Shown piece by piece: positions 26,398 through 37,200 of a stretch of 64,000 nucleotides of DNA. The DNA comes from Serendipita indica DSM 11827 (lineage: Eukaryota > Basidiomycota > Agaricomycetes > Sebacinales > Serendipitaceae), in contig CAJVGD010000001.1 of NCBI GenBank assembly GCA_910890315.1, forward strand, positions 1,364,001 through 1,428,000. The letters run 5' to 3'. The notes below the pieces were generated by a model that searched no databases, was not told the origin of the DNA, and saw only the letters and a program-made list of their open reading frames with translations. Within the stretch, counting starts at the first letter, position 1; the number at the start of each line of letters is the position of its first letter. The translations under genes were made by a program, and so were the position numbers.

Positions 26398-28717
26398 TCA
26401 TTCTTGAGGGGAGAAATCCCAAATCTTGATGTCACCATCGTCGCTCCCGCTAACGATTTTATCGTCTGAGAGTGCGAGGCATGTCACGGCACCACGGTGT
26501 CCAACGAGCGTCGTCTGGCACGTCCCCGAATCGCGTTCCCAGATTTTAATGGTCCGATCGTGGCTTCCTGAAACGATGCGGAGCCTGTCTGCAGCGACTG
26601 CCCAGACACCTTCAATATGACCGAACAACGTCTTGATCAATCCACCAGTCTCGACATCCCACACACGAACAGTATTGTCCAACGATCCAGTAATCAAGAC
26701 GGGGACGGGTCGCGAGTGTTCAGGTTCGTAGGGCAGCTCGTATGCCTGATCGAGCGACTTAATATGCGAGTAGGCTGCGTCTTGCAGCGGCGAATTGGAA
26801 TTAGAGCGGTATGCTGTCGGGTCAAAGCCATCGGGTGGCGTAAACTGCGGGCTTTGATAGCCAGGGTGATCAGAAGATGGCGGGCTCGGGATGCTGAGGT
26901 TGGCCGGAGCGAATCCCGGCAGACCAGACGGAACGGTATTGTACGGGTGTCCAATCGTCGAGCCATCATTGGCACGAGGGACAGACTCGTCTTGTCGCAT
27001 GAGTTTGGATTGATCCACCATGATCAGCTTGAGACTCTGGATTTGACCCGCGTGTCCAGTAAAGGAACGAACGCAGACACGGTTTGCCAAGTCCCAGAGC
27101 CGAACGATGCCGTCGTCGGATGCGCTGAATAGCATTTTGCCGGCTGGAATGTTCAAAGGGTCTGCATTGGGGCCATGGCCTGCTTCAGCTCGTGTCGGAT
27201 CATCCCAGAGCAACACGGAATTGACCCAATCGAGGTGCCCTCGTAGCACGAAACTGTCTTGGGAGCGGAGGTTCCACACTCGCACCGTGGTATCAACGCT
27301 CCCACTGACGATAACGTCGTCGTCAAACGCAAGGGCGACGACACCGGCCGAGTGTCCTCGAAGCTCCTTGAGACACTCTCCAGTTCTCCAGTTCCAGATA
27401 CGGAGAGTGGAATCCATGCTCCCGGTGATGAGTTTGACTTCATCAAATTGAAGGGCCCGAATGGCTCTTGTGTGGCCCTGAATGCAGCGGAGCTCTTTGC
27501 CTTCTGCCATGTTCCACACTCTCACCGTGTGATCATAAGACCCGGTAATCAACACTGGGTACTTGACCGTGGCGAGGCGCTCTGCAAATTGCAGACACAT
27601 AACGCCATTGGCATGTCCCTTGAGTGTACGGCCGACGAACCGTCCACTTCGCCAATTGCGCTCGAGCCTGAGTCGTTCACAATAGACATTCTTCCACGGA
27701 CGAGTGCGGATTTCGGTGAGGGATGAGGGCGTCGAGGGCTGTGGCGTTGATTCACGTGAGGTGGACGGGGTGGCAGACAGACTGGAGCTGCAGCTGGAAG
27801 AGGAAGTCTTGATGCGTTTATTGGCCGATAGGATTGAATCGTGTTCTTGTCGCTGTCGCTTGTTGTCGGAGTGGACCCGAAACGGTCTCACCGGCATTTG
27901 GAGTTTCTTCATGAGTGGGAGCGCCCAACCGCACTTTGTGCACTTTTTGTTGATGTGCTGCTCGCAGATGCCCTTCCATAGCACGTCGTCATCAGCCAGT
28001 CCTCGCCATTTGCGCGATACTTGGGCTGCTCGGCCTAGAGAAATAGCGTCGAGGTAGCCGAGAACACGAAGCGAAATCTCCGACGGTAGTACGGTGAATG
28101 GGTCGATCCGGATAATGTTTTGCAGTTCTTGTGAGAGTAATGAGAGTTGAGAGAAGCAGCACATGGTCAAAATGCCCTTGAGGATGAGTGCTCGGCTCGG
28201 ATGCGACGACGAGCTGAACGTGGACCAGATTCGGTTCACGGCTTCTCTCTCCGAGACCGGAAGAGCATCTAGACTCTAGTGTACACAGTCGTTAGCGGTG
28301 TAGGTCGAGCGAAAGCCAATGTCCGAACCTGCTGCATTGCGACATTCGCTCCTTCGTCTGCCATTCGCTTGTGGCGCACACATAATTTGCGCGTACTGAG
28401 AACAGTGTCACTTGAATGAGACGCTACAGATGATTCGTCGCGCATTTCATGGTCTGGGGCCAGGGGATGAGCAATCGTGGTGGGTTCCAGACTTTAAGGT
28501 CTGGTGACTTGCCTTGGGCAACGCCGGCGACCATCGCGGGCGCAGTAAGAGAGGGAACCGAGTTTGAAGATGATGGGATAGACGAGGGAGACGCTGTTTT
28601 GTCTGCGTTGTCGAGCAGGCGGGCGACGAACAAGTTTTGTGGGACGGGGAGAGTGTCGCAGGGAGTCTGGGAAGCCTGGAGCAACCCGGACGAGGTTATA
28701 TCACGCACAGAAGCCAT
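26398..28717 (-). CDS. MET30: F-box/WD40 substrate adaptor, MET30/sconB/Pof1 family
   Basis: Substrate receptor of an SCF ubiquitin ligase that controls sulfur-amino-acid regulation and cadmium response in yeasts and moulds. Conserved order: STRKLCVRHKRMADEGANVAMQQ, then SLDALPVSEREAVNRIWSTFSSSSHP. Next is the F-box LPSEISLRVLGYLDAISLGRAAQVSRKWRGLADDD, followed by WKNVYCERLRLERNWRSGR and seven WD repeats beginning LKGHANGVMCLQF. The upstream first exon MASVRDITSSGLLQ joins through a GC-AG intron (28454-28512, donor GCAAGT) that restores phase exactly (VAQ/DHEMRDE). Repeats 5 and 6 are separated by a long Pro/Ser insertion of about 100 residues. An in-frame Met at 28849 could extend the N-terminus. 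The stop is at 26398-26400. Confidence 0.9.
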
Positions 28718-29101
28718 TGAATCGGCTTTCAGAGGTGACGCCTGGTGGAGGATGGGCCCGCAAAGCACAAGGTGGGGTCCAAGATAGACAAACACCGAAG
28801 TGGTCGATAGCGTGATTGCACGCAACTCTCCCAGACTCAAGCGCGACATTCAAACACTCAAAACTCCGACAATACACGGTCAGGTTCATAAAGAGTTCTC
28901 CCGCGGGTTAATTCGCAATCGTATACCGCGCGCTAAGTGATCATGCAAAAGTGATTGGACGAGCGAGGGACAACAGAGAAACTACAAGCGCTTACGGGCA
29001 GTCATGGTCGTCACAAAAATGTCGTCGTTTATCAGCCTGGCCGGGCCTCGAGCCAGAGTCGTCTCCAAAACGACGGTTTTCCGCTCCAACTAGCCTTGCT
29101 C
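28718..29101. other. intergenic: MET30 upstream region, GSK3 3' flank
   Basis: Short gap between two minus-strand genes. A plus-strand frame covering MET30 exon 1 (28449-28787) is its antisense shadow. Nothing else was seen. Confidence 0.45.
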
Positions 29102-30743
29102 TCAGTCTAGCGTGATCCGCAGCTCCTCGAGGGGTATCGGTTCAAAGTTGTCGAGGTCGATGCCTCTGTCACCAAGCTCTGGTCGGCACCAGTCTGGCAC
29201 AAGGCGGCTGTTGAGGTCAGGGCGGATCGAGAGCTCTGTGAGAAAGAAGCAGCAGCACGTCAGTATCGAATAAAATTCCAAGGCGCCATCGACTGCGACA
29301 CAGACCTTCCCTGGTAAAATCAAACAGTCTCGGAAAGTCCCGGCCGTTGGGCATACGGACACCCTCAATTCGGAGTTCATCAAAGAATGAATGAACCATG
29401 CCTTCAATCGCTGTAAGGCGTGCCGACGGGGTGTATTCGAGCAGCTTTGAGACGAGCTCGATCGCATCTTGCGGGGTGCGGGGTCGGAATACCTTGCGGC
29501 CCCGGTTCAGCAAACATTAATCAAGAAAACGCAATAATGTCACCTTGCTGAATGGATGCGGCTTGATCTGGGGGAACTTGTGCTCCATGTAGTTCGGGTT
29601 CATCGTCTTGATCTGCTCTCGGGTCGGCGTACCAAGAATCTTGATGATTTCGACCAGTTGATCGATACCACTCTCTCCCGGGAACAAGGGTTGTCCAAGC
29701 ATGAGCTCGGCCATTACGCAACCAGTCGACCAAATATCTCGTTGCAAAAATGTCAGCTAGAGGATCCTCGATACTTTTAGAGACATACCGATGCTCGTTG
29801 CATAGTTTGTGGCACCAAAGATGAGCTCTGGAGCGCGGTAATATCGCGAGCAAATGTAGCTGACGTTGGGTTCGCCGGCAATCAGGATTTTGGCGCTCCC
29901 AAAGTCGCAGAGCTTCAAGACGCCGGTTTGCGGATTGAGAAGGAGGTTTTGAGGCTTGATGTCACGGTGGCAAATGCCGACGGAATGGATATACGCCAAG
30001 GATCGGAGGAGTTGGTACATGTACAGCTTGACCTGGAGGATTGGCATGGGCTGCTTGAGTTTTACATAATGTCTGCTGGCACGATACACGGTTTCTGGGA
30101 CGAATTCGAGGACGAGGTTGAGGTACACCTCGTCTTTCTGCGTGGAACGTTTTCGATGAGTAACGACGGGCTGGGCTGGCCTCTGGGGCCACAAATGATG
30201 GCAAGAGCTCACCTTTTCACCATTGGAATAGAAAAACGAGCGAAGCTCGACAACGTTTGGATGAGAGACTAGGCGCATGATCTGGAGCTCGCGGTTCTGG
30301 TGGTGTACGCCCAGTATCAGCGAGGCTGTTGCAGTTGCGGGGACACGATCCTCGACGACGGCGAGGGATGGATATACGCACCTTGAATCGCTTGTCTTGG
30401 AGGACTTTCTTGATCGCAATTTCCTCCTCTTCCTTTGGGACGTTGAGGAGGCGTGCGGCGAACACGACGCCAAACGATCCGTTGCCTATTACTTTGCAAT
30501 TCGTGTACTGAATCTCCTTTGCCTCTCCCGTCTTTCCATCTGACGCGACAACTTTGACAATACGCGTCGGGTCGTCTGGTATGCCGCGGGACAGCATGCG
30601 TGGGCAGCGCCAACGGGGGGCGTGAGCGCAGGACGGAGGATGCGCAACAACGAGCAGGAAACGGAGCGAGATGAGCGACAGTGACGATGACAGAGATCTC
30701 AAGACTCACGAGAGAGCTTGATGCCATTGATCGGACCAGACAT
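29102..30743 (-). CDS. GSK3: glycogen synthase kinase 3 (GSK3/shaggy)
   Basis: Ser/Thr kinase of the GSK3 family. All landmarks are visible: glycine loop GNGSFGVV, catalytic Lys in [15 protein letters not shown], helix C as [32 protein letters not shown], and the activation loop [21 protein letters not shown] with the regulatory Tyr. Then come [33 protein letters not shown] and a C-lobe with [15 protein letters not shown]. The C-terminal extension ends LEELRITLD. The first exon ([11 protein letters not shown]) is 34 nt long; its intron ends so that [19 protein letters not shown] continues in frame, close to the usual NDPxKVVKVxASDGKTG. Introns of about 50 nt split the rest. Tandem with MET30. 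Confidence 0.95.
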
Positions 30744-31281
30744 TTTGCGTCGACGGGCGCTGAGCGATGTAGTGGTGACCGCAGAGGAATGTAGAATTCA
30801 AGCTAGGCGGCGTATTACAACGTTTTCGTGACGGCGCGTAGAGATTTTGTTTAAGACGGCGACGAAGAGGTGCAAGGGGCAAATCAAGTTTGGTTCACCT
30901 GACTGAGTCCACACGCGACCAGCCCTCTTCTCAGGTTTAGTCCCGGCAATCTCCAATTCTGCAATTACGCTCATCTCACAAAGGCTGCAATTACGCTCAG
31001 CTCATTCCAGCTCAAGTGGGGGTCTGCCTTATCGCCCAAACGCTGCAAATGTCGACGCGCAGGGGACTACAGGGGCTCAGAAATCACCGACGACGAGAGC
31101 ACGGCGTCGAGTCTCGGCCAACGCAATAGAGCCACGGCGACAAGCTCGTGATCACGGAAGGCCCAGATGAAGAAATGAAACATGCGTCCGTCTCGGGTGG
31201 CTTGTAGCGACCTCGGCCCCGAAGGCTGGCGATCTCTCATGTCATTCAGGTCTAAATGCATGCAATATGTTCGACTGATGA
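30744..31281. other. intergenic: GSK3 upstream region and OST3 3' flank
   Basis: No gene was supported; a 65-codon minus frame (31067-31261) has no recognisable motif. It contains a short perfect direct repeat, listed separately. Confidence 0.5.
30959..30999. repeat. two copies of a 15-bp direct repeat, 26-bp period
   Basis: CTGCAATTACGCTCA occurs at 30959-30973 and again at 30985-30999, both upstream of GSK3. It may be a small promoter duplication or a paired factor site; function unknown. Confidence 0.7.
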
Positions 31282-32511
31282 CTAGATAAGTAATCGGAAA
31301 GGATAGGCTGCAAGAGCCTCAGTAAACAGTCCGGGTGGGCGTAAACAACATCACGTACCTTGATTCTTGAGTCCAAATAGAGATAGAAGAACTGAGAATA
31401 AGAGGAAGATGACAGTACACCAGATATACACTGCCAGCCGCTGCTTGTAGGGGGAGAGGATGCGAGGGACGAGGAAGATGAGGGCACAGTACGAGAATCC
31501 AAGCGTTCCATCTATCAAACGTCAGAAACCGACCAAATGTCTGCTAGATAAAACAACTCACAAATGCCCGCAAGCACCTGAACTTCCATCCCGTACATGT
31601 TTTGATATCCACCAGCGATCCACGACGGTCCACTCCTCCCACTTCCAGTCATAGGCGACCCACGAATGCGTACAAACATGATTCCCGACGTAAAAACGAC
31701 GCAGGCGATGGTGATGAGGAGTGCCCAAATCCAACGAGAGGTCAAGATTGGCAGGATAAACCTGAGTGCTAACAAGAATGCAAACACTCCAGATACAGAT
31801 GTGGTGATAAGTGCCCAGTTGACCGGTGCCTTGTAAGGAATTTTGGTTGGTGTATATTTGGAGAGCTCTGTTGCCATTGTCTCCGCATCGAACCCGCTTT
31901 GAAAGAGTATAAACCTTGGAATGAATGGACGGAATATACTTACAGTGAATTAAAGTCCCAAGGCTGGGGATCCAACTTGCCGTTTGCTGGTCTTCTGGGT
32001 CCGCGAGCAGCTGGATAATACTGCATGACTGGAGCAGAAACCAGTTGTAACTATAGATTTGCATTAGTCTACGAGGCGGTATTTTGGAAAAGGTTGACTG
32101 ACACGTCTAAACGTTTCGACCGCGTCTGTAAACTCGAGTGTCGCAAAGAAATGCTGATTACGCTGCTCCGTGGGCACAGTACTCCATGCTTTCGCTACAG
32201 TAGCAAACTGAGGGGCAAAATCCCTGTAGCAAAGGCGCGGACGATGAGCGGTGGGCGACAGCTGGCCATGGGCGTACATACCGACAAGGTGCGCATTTCA
32301 TTGTAGGGGAGAGTGCCGTGAATTGCACCGAGACGCTCCATTCGCGGTCTTTAGCCACGATTTTCTCAAACAGGCCGGCGTCGAGCGGGACGATGCCAGC
32401 GTTTTTGGCAGCGAGGTCAACGAGGAGCTGGTGCGTCTGCTCTGTAGATGCTGCGAATGCGTGCAAAATGCTGCATGCAGCGGCCAGGATTCCAGCGAGA
32501 CCTGTCCGCAT
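31282..32511 (-). CDS. OST3: oligosaccharyltransferase subunit OST3/OST6
   Basis: ER-membrane oxidoreductase subunit of the oligosaccharyltransferase, which holds acceptor proteins by mixed disulfide during N-glycosylation. MRTGLAGILAAACSILHAFAA is a clear signal peptide. The luminal thioredoxin-like domain follows, with SVSVQFTAL, the CxxC motif KCAPC/RDFAPQF across an intron, and QHFFATLEFTDAVETF. Four membrane segments then come: WALITTSVSGVFAFLLAL, WIWALLITIACVVFTSGIMFV, then after an intron a segment with LGFSYCALIFLVPRIL, and WCTVIFLLFSVLLSLFGL. It ends with KNQ/AYPFRLLI and a stop at 31282-31284; the last intron splits the Ala codon. Starts 62 bp from the divergent questin-oxidase-family gene. 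Confidence 0.92.
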
Positions 32512-32573
32512 TATTAGAAGTAGTTCAAGAGGTCAAGAAGCTGGTTACCCCTCAGAGCTGACGACCTTTGGCT

Positions 32574-34108
32574 ATGGATTCACAGAATCTGCTCGAGCAG
32601 CTATTTCCATCTCCTAGAGCTCCTAGAGCCCCGTTGGCACCAAGCCCGTGGCCTGGAGTAACCGCCGAGTCTACGCAAACTCTTGCCGAGTTGCTGAGAG
32701 CTAATCACATCAAGTATCACTGCTTCTTCAACGACAGTAATTTTCACAAGTAAGATGGATACCTCTGTTTACAGCAAATAGCTCATTGGACGTCTAGCCA
32801 CCTCGTTCATCATTTGTTGGCAGCATTTGCTCTCGGATGCACTCCTACGCTCCTCAATGCAGCCTACAAGCTCCATGCCGACTATCAACGCGCGCTAAAG
32901 CCCAGTCCGAGCGACATCACAGAGGAGAATTGGACAAAGCACCTCGCCCAACCACAGTAGGTAATGACGACCTCGTAGTGTCATTGCTGACTGAGCATGC
33001 GATCAGGTACTATCCCGGGTATCTTTCATTCTTCCAAAATCAGATACTACAACGTGGAATGGCAGAAGTTCTGGAAGCCTATGTCTTCTCCCCGGCAGCA
33101 AATAAGCCAGGTGTAGACATGTTCGCTCGTTTCTTCTCTGGGCTTGTCCATCCTTTAATCCACTTTGGGCATGGCCCAGAGTTTGGTCTTCCAGGAATCG
33201 CAGCAGAAGGTAGCATCTCGTTGAATTACGGCACAGATCCCCTCTCATTATTTCATTCAGGACTGGCCATGACCGCCGTAAGCAAAAACATTGCCGGTGG
33301 ACTATTCCCTCCTTTGTTCTTTGAGCAAGAGGTCCCACCGGGACCGGGCCCTCATGCACTCAGTATTGCAGCGCGTCTGATTGCCGACCCCGAGCTTGCA
33401 TACGGCAAAGGAGCTGATCCGAAATCCCAAGCTCGCTTTCAAGACGCAATAAAACGCTCGGGGGATCGTCTTAGAGAGTATTACGCCGCATGGAGCCCCG
33501 AGGGCCCGTTCACCGAAAAGTACGAAGAACTTGTCTGGCTTGTATGCGCAATCTATGGCTTCTCGGGATGGAAGAAGGGCAAAGTATTCCAAGCCAACTT
33601 CTTCATGCTGCATCTCGTCACTTCAAGCTTGTTCGTATCGTCCATCCACGATCTCTTGACGCCGCGGTCGCAGAAGCTCTTCCTGCGCGGATTCCTCGCC
33701 ACCTCGTTGACATACTATGTCGGTCACGGTCGCATTTCGTGGGACATTGCAGAATTCTTTGCGGAGCCACTTTCATCCTATCCAATGCCCCCACAGCCAG
33801 ATCCCTCACCAGCAAGCTCGACACTCGACCGATCGCATATCAACCAAAACCCATGGTTTGCCATCTTGCAATCGGCACTCAGTCACCCAGACGAGCATCT
33901 AATCAAAATCCAACGAAGTCTTGCTCATTACGCGGCACGATGGGGTCAATGTCCCAAAGGTCATTTGAAGGAGACAGAACTGAAAGGGGCAGAGAACATT
34001 GACGGCTCGCTCTTTCTTCGCCTTGCCATTCTCACTGGCAAAGCGAAGGCATGGGTTCGCGAGGGCGAGCCATCTTATGATGCAGAATGGAATAGGAGCT
34101 ACTTGTAA
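32574..34108 (+). CDS. questin oxidase / AflY family protein (DUF4243)
   Basis: Family of fungal Baeyer-Villiger-like oxidative enzymes, best known from polyketide pathways (questin oxidase, AflY) but also widespread outside clusters. Here it stands alone among housekeeping genes. MDSQNLLEQLF opens the protein. Exon joins give NFHNHLVHHLLAAFALGCTP (the conserved paired-His helix), [47 protein letters not shown] and LHLVTSSLF. YYVGHGRISW comes near the end, and it finishes WNRSYL. The His-rich HHLVHHLL-like and HPLIHFGHG motifs are the likely metal/cofactor-binding centre, by analogy. The intron at 33212-33262 is 51 nt, in phase and stop-free, so retention would insert 17 residues. The in vivo substrate is unknown. 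Confidence 0.85.
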
Positions 34109-34261
34109 AACCCGTGTATGGAATCAATCTTGAGCAATGTAGTCAAAAAGCGAGACTGTATTGGCAATACTGGTCAAAACAAGGGGCGTGTAAGCGTAGT
34201 GTAAGCAAAATAACAATATAGAACAGCGGGTCCAGGACTTGGGGTTATGGTCGTGGTTCAA

Positions 34262-37200
34262 CTACGACGCCTGGAAGACATCCACATAGCGGCTTCGTGG
34301 ATTCCGTTTCGCACCAGACCTGACGCTTCCTGCTGGAGACGCACTTCCAGACGGTGGGGGTGGCGTTTGTCCCAATGCGCGTGGCGGAGGTGGCATTCCA
34401 CTCTGGGGTGCAGGGGATCCTCGTGACGGCGGAGCCGAATCGGACACAGAGAGGGGGGAATCTGTCGATGCAGCGGAGAGCGACGAGCTGGGGCGTGATG
34501 GTGGTGCGAGGCCAGAGTGCGGTGGTGGTGGCTGAACGACGGATGCTGCACGAGGTGGCGGCGGCGTTGCCGTGTTGACTGCAATGCCTGCACGACTGGG
34601 CGAGGCAGTTTGTGCTCGTGCTGGTGGCGGAGGAGGAACACTAGGTCCTGTCGCTGCCTCAGCTCCAGCCTTGATCAACCAGTTAGTACGATCTTGTGAT
34701 GAAATACAAGAACCTCACCCTTTTATTGACCCATTTCTTGAGATTTTCGTCATAATAAAACGCATTTTCCTCTCCAAGCTTCGCTCTGACCGGCTTGGGA
34801 GTTGAGTCAGAACGACGAATCCAACTAAACCATCCCTTGGCTGGAGCTATCGAGAAGTGAGACTGAGTAATGGCTTTTAAATCAAACATACCAGCTCCTG
34901 GATCTTGAGCGGGTTGAGCTGCTTGTGGAGCAGGTGTAGGAGCCTTTGAAGCGGTTGGAGAATCCTTCTTTGCAGCCTCGCCGTCCATATCATTGTCGAC
35001 ATCCTCTTTCTTTGGTTTCTTCGAGTTCCCAAAGCCCAAATCCTCGAGGTCATCGTCCATCTCCACTCTTTGGCTTGTATTTTTCCCCACAGTAGATGCC
35101 GAGGAAGAAGGCACAAGAGTCTGATCCGTATCCATGAGCGAGATAAAGTTGCCGGCGTCGCCATCGTTGCTCATGAATGTAGTCGCTGTTGGCGTTACCC
35201 CATCCGTGTCGTTACTCTCTCCCCACCATGTCGCATACAACGGTTTCGGTGCATCCTCTGACGCTTCTGGAGCTGTGCTTTGCGTTCCGGGCGTTTGAAT
35301 GACGGGGTTCGACGGAGGCTGATAGCGGTTCGGGAACGACGTAACAGCTGCTCCTGCTGAAGAAGGCTTTGCGATCGGAGACGCCCGCCCCTTGGAGAAA
35401 TCAACAGCAGACGCAGCCCTCGGTGGCGGTGGAGGAGCAGGAAGAGTTGCAGCGTGAGTTGGGGGAGGTCTCATACCAGCCGCTGAGCCACTACGACCAA
35501 TGGAAGACGAGGCTGAATGCAGGTTGGCAAACGATGGACTTGGGGACGGATGTGTTGACGGCGTCGCGGACGATATCGAACTGTAATGCGAAAACGGTCC
35601 GACTTGAGGAGTGATTTCCAGAGACTTTTTGCCTTGTGATGCCTCTTCCCCTTGCGGAAGTTCGTCTCCTTGGATCAACTTCTCCAGGCCACCCGTGAGC
35701 CAATTGTTGAAAGAGCGCACAGTCGGCTTGGAAATCCAGGCTTTGGTCTTGTCTGCATGAGGCGCCTCAATGAGCCGGTCTTGCAGTTCTTCAAGCTGCT
35801 GCAAAAAGGTCGTGGTGAAGTAAGGAGAGCCTCGCGTATTTGATCGCATAGTCACGCCAATGGCATCCGTGTACCTGGTGAATGGTCAGCCGCTGCCCGG
35901 CTCTAGGCAAGGTAGTTACCTCTTGGCGAGCGTGATCTCTCCCATCTCCGCAAGACATGTCGCATGCCAGAAGCGGTATGCCTGCAGGTGCTGTACACCA
36001 TGGAAAGGTTCTTGGCCCTTGACAGTGGGCAACAATGACATTGCAAACTCGGCCACCTCCGAGAAAAGGATCGACGAGAGATCCGCACGGAAGGATGGAT
36101 GAACACTAGGATTCGCTGAACCGAACAGTATCGCTCGTACTCCCGGCGCCCCGACACCAGTAAACAAAGAAGTGCCCAGCGAGAGCATATAGCTAAGGAT
36201 TTTGAGAAGAGTTTCTCGTGATAAGACTGTGACTCACCAGCAATGTGCGGCTTCCACCCAATTATTGGCCATCAGATAATCACCCAAAGCCGTCGTTGCA
36301 TTAGTATTACCTGGCGGCTGATTTGAGATTGTCGCGGCCAACAGTTTCTTCCACTGCACCCAAACGTGGTCGGGTACGGATGTAGCCTCTGTCGCTGGTT
36401 GGTCCAGCAATAGCGGACCATTCGGGAATTGACCACCCAGTCCTTGGACAGCCATGCCAAGTTGCTTCGGTGGGATCAGGAGTTTCACTATCAAACAAGG
36501 TCAGTGATATAAGTCACATGAGGAGGTTCACCCACATGCAGCAGGACCGTCGCCCGCGAACAGGCCGTATGCAAGTCTCAAGCTCTCTCGGTTATCGGCA
36601 ATTGAAAGCGAGTTGTCCGCTCCAGCAGGTGGTGTCAGCTCCATCTTGATAAATTCGTGAGCCACCTCTTTCCACGATTCCTCGTCAAGTCCTCTTGAGA
36701 TCAACAACGCATGTGCCCAAAGTCGTGCATCAAGGGCAACTCTATACGCTTGTTTGCGATCTCCACGAAGCAACAAATCTTGGATTTGATCCAGTGTCGA
36801 TGCTTTGACCTGATAGGAAGCAACCACTGGTTCGCGACCCCCGTCGCCATAAACCGAAGATACTGGGCCGTTCATGGCGTATGCAAATGCGGGGGCTGGT
36901 GCACCGCCCAACGTTCCAACTTCCGAGGCAGGTCCGAGTAATGTCGTCTTAATGGCTTCATCGATCGCTGGGCTACACTGACTTAGCCCTGAGTGGCTAT
37001 GAAGTGCGAGGGAACGTACCTTCCAGATAATTTGCCGTCATTTTCGACCCAAATCTTCAGCAATTTGAGCAAAACCACTTTCCCTTCCGCTTTTGCGGCT
37101 GCCCCTGCCTCGCCACCAGTGGTCCCAACATACATAAATCCACCTTCTGCTTCCGTGATCCGGCTGTCCAGCCATTGTAGTAGCGCAGTCTTCTTGGCCT

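Noticed and set aside
28449-28787. 112-codon plus-strand frame
   Set aside because: It is antisense to the first exon of MET30, which is supported by phase-matched splicing to conserved sequence.
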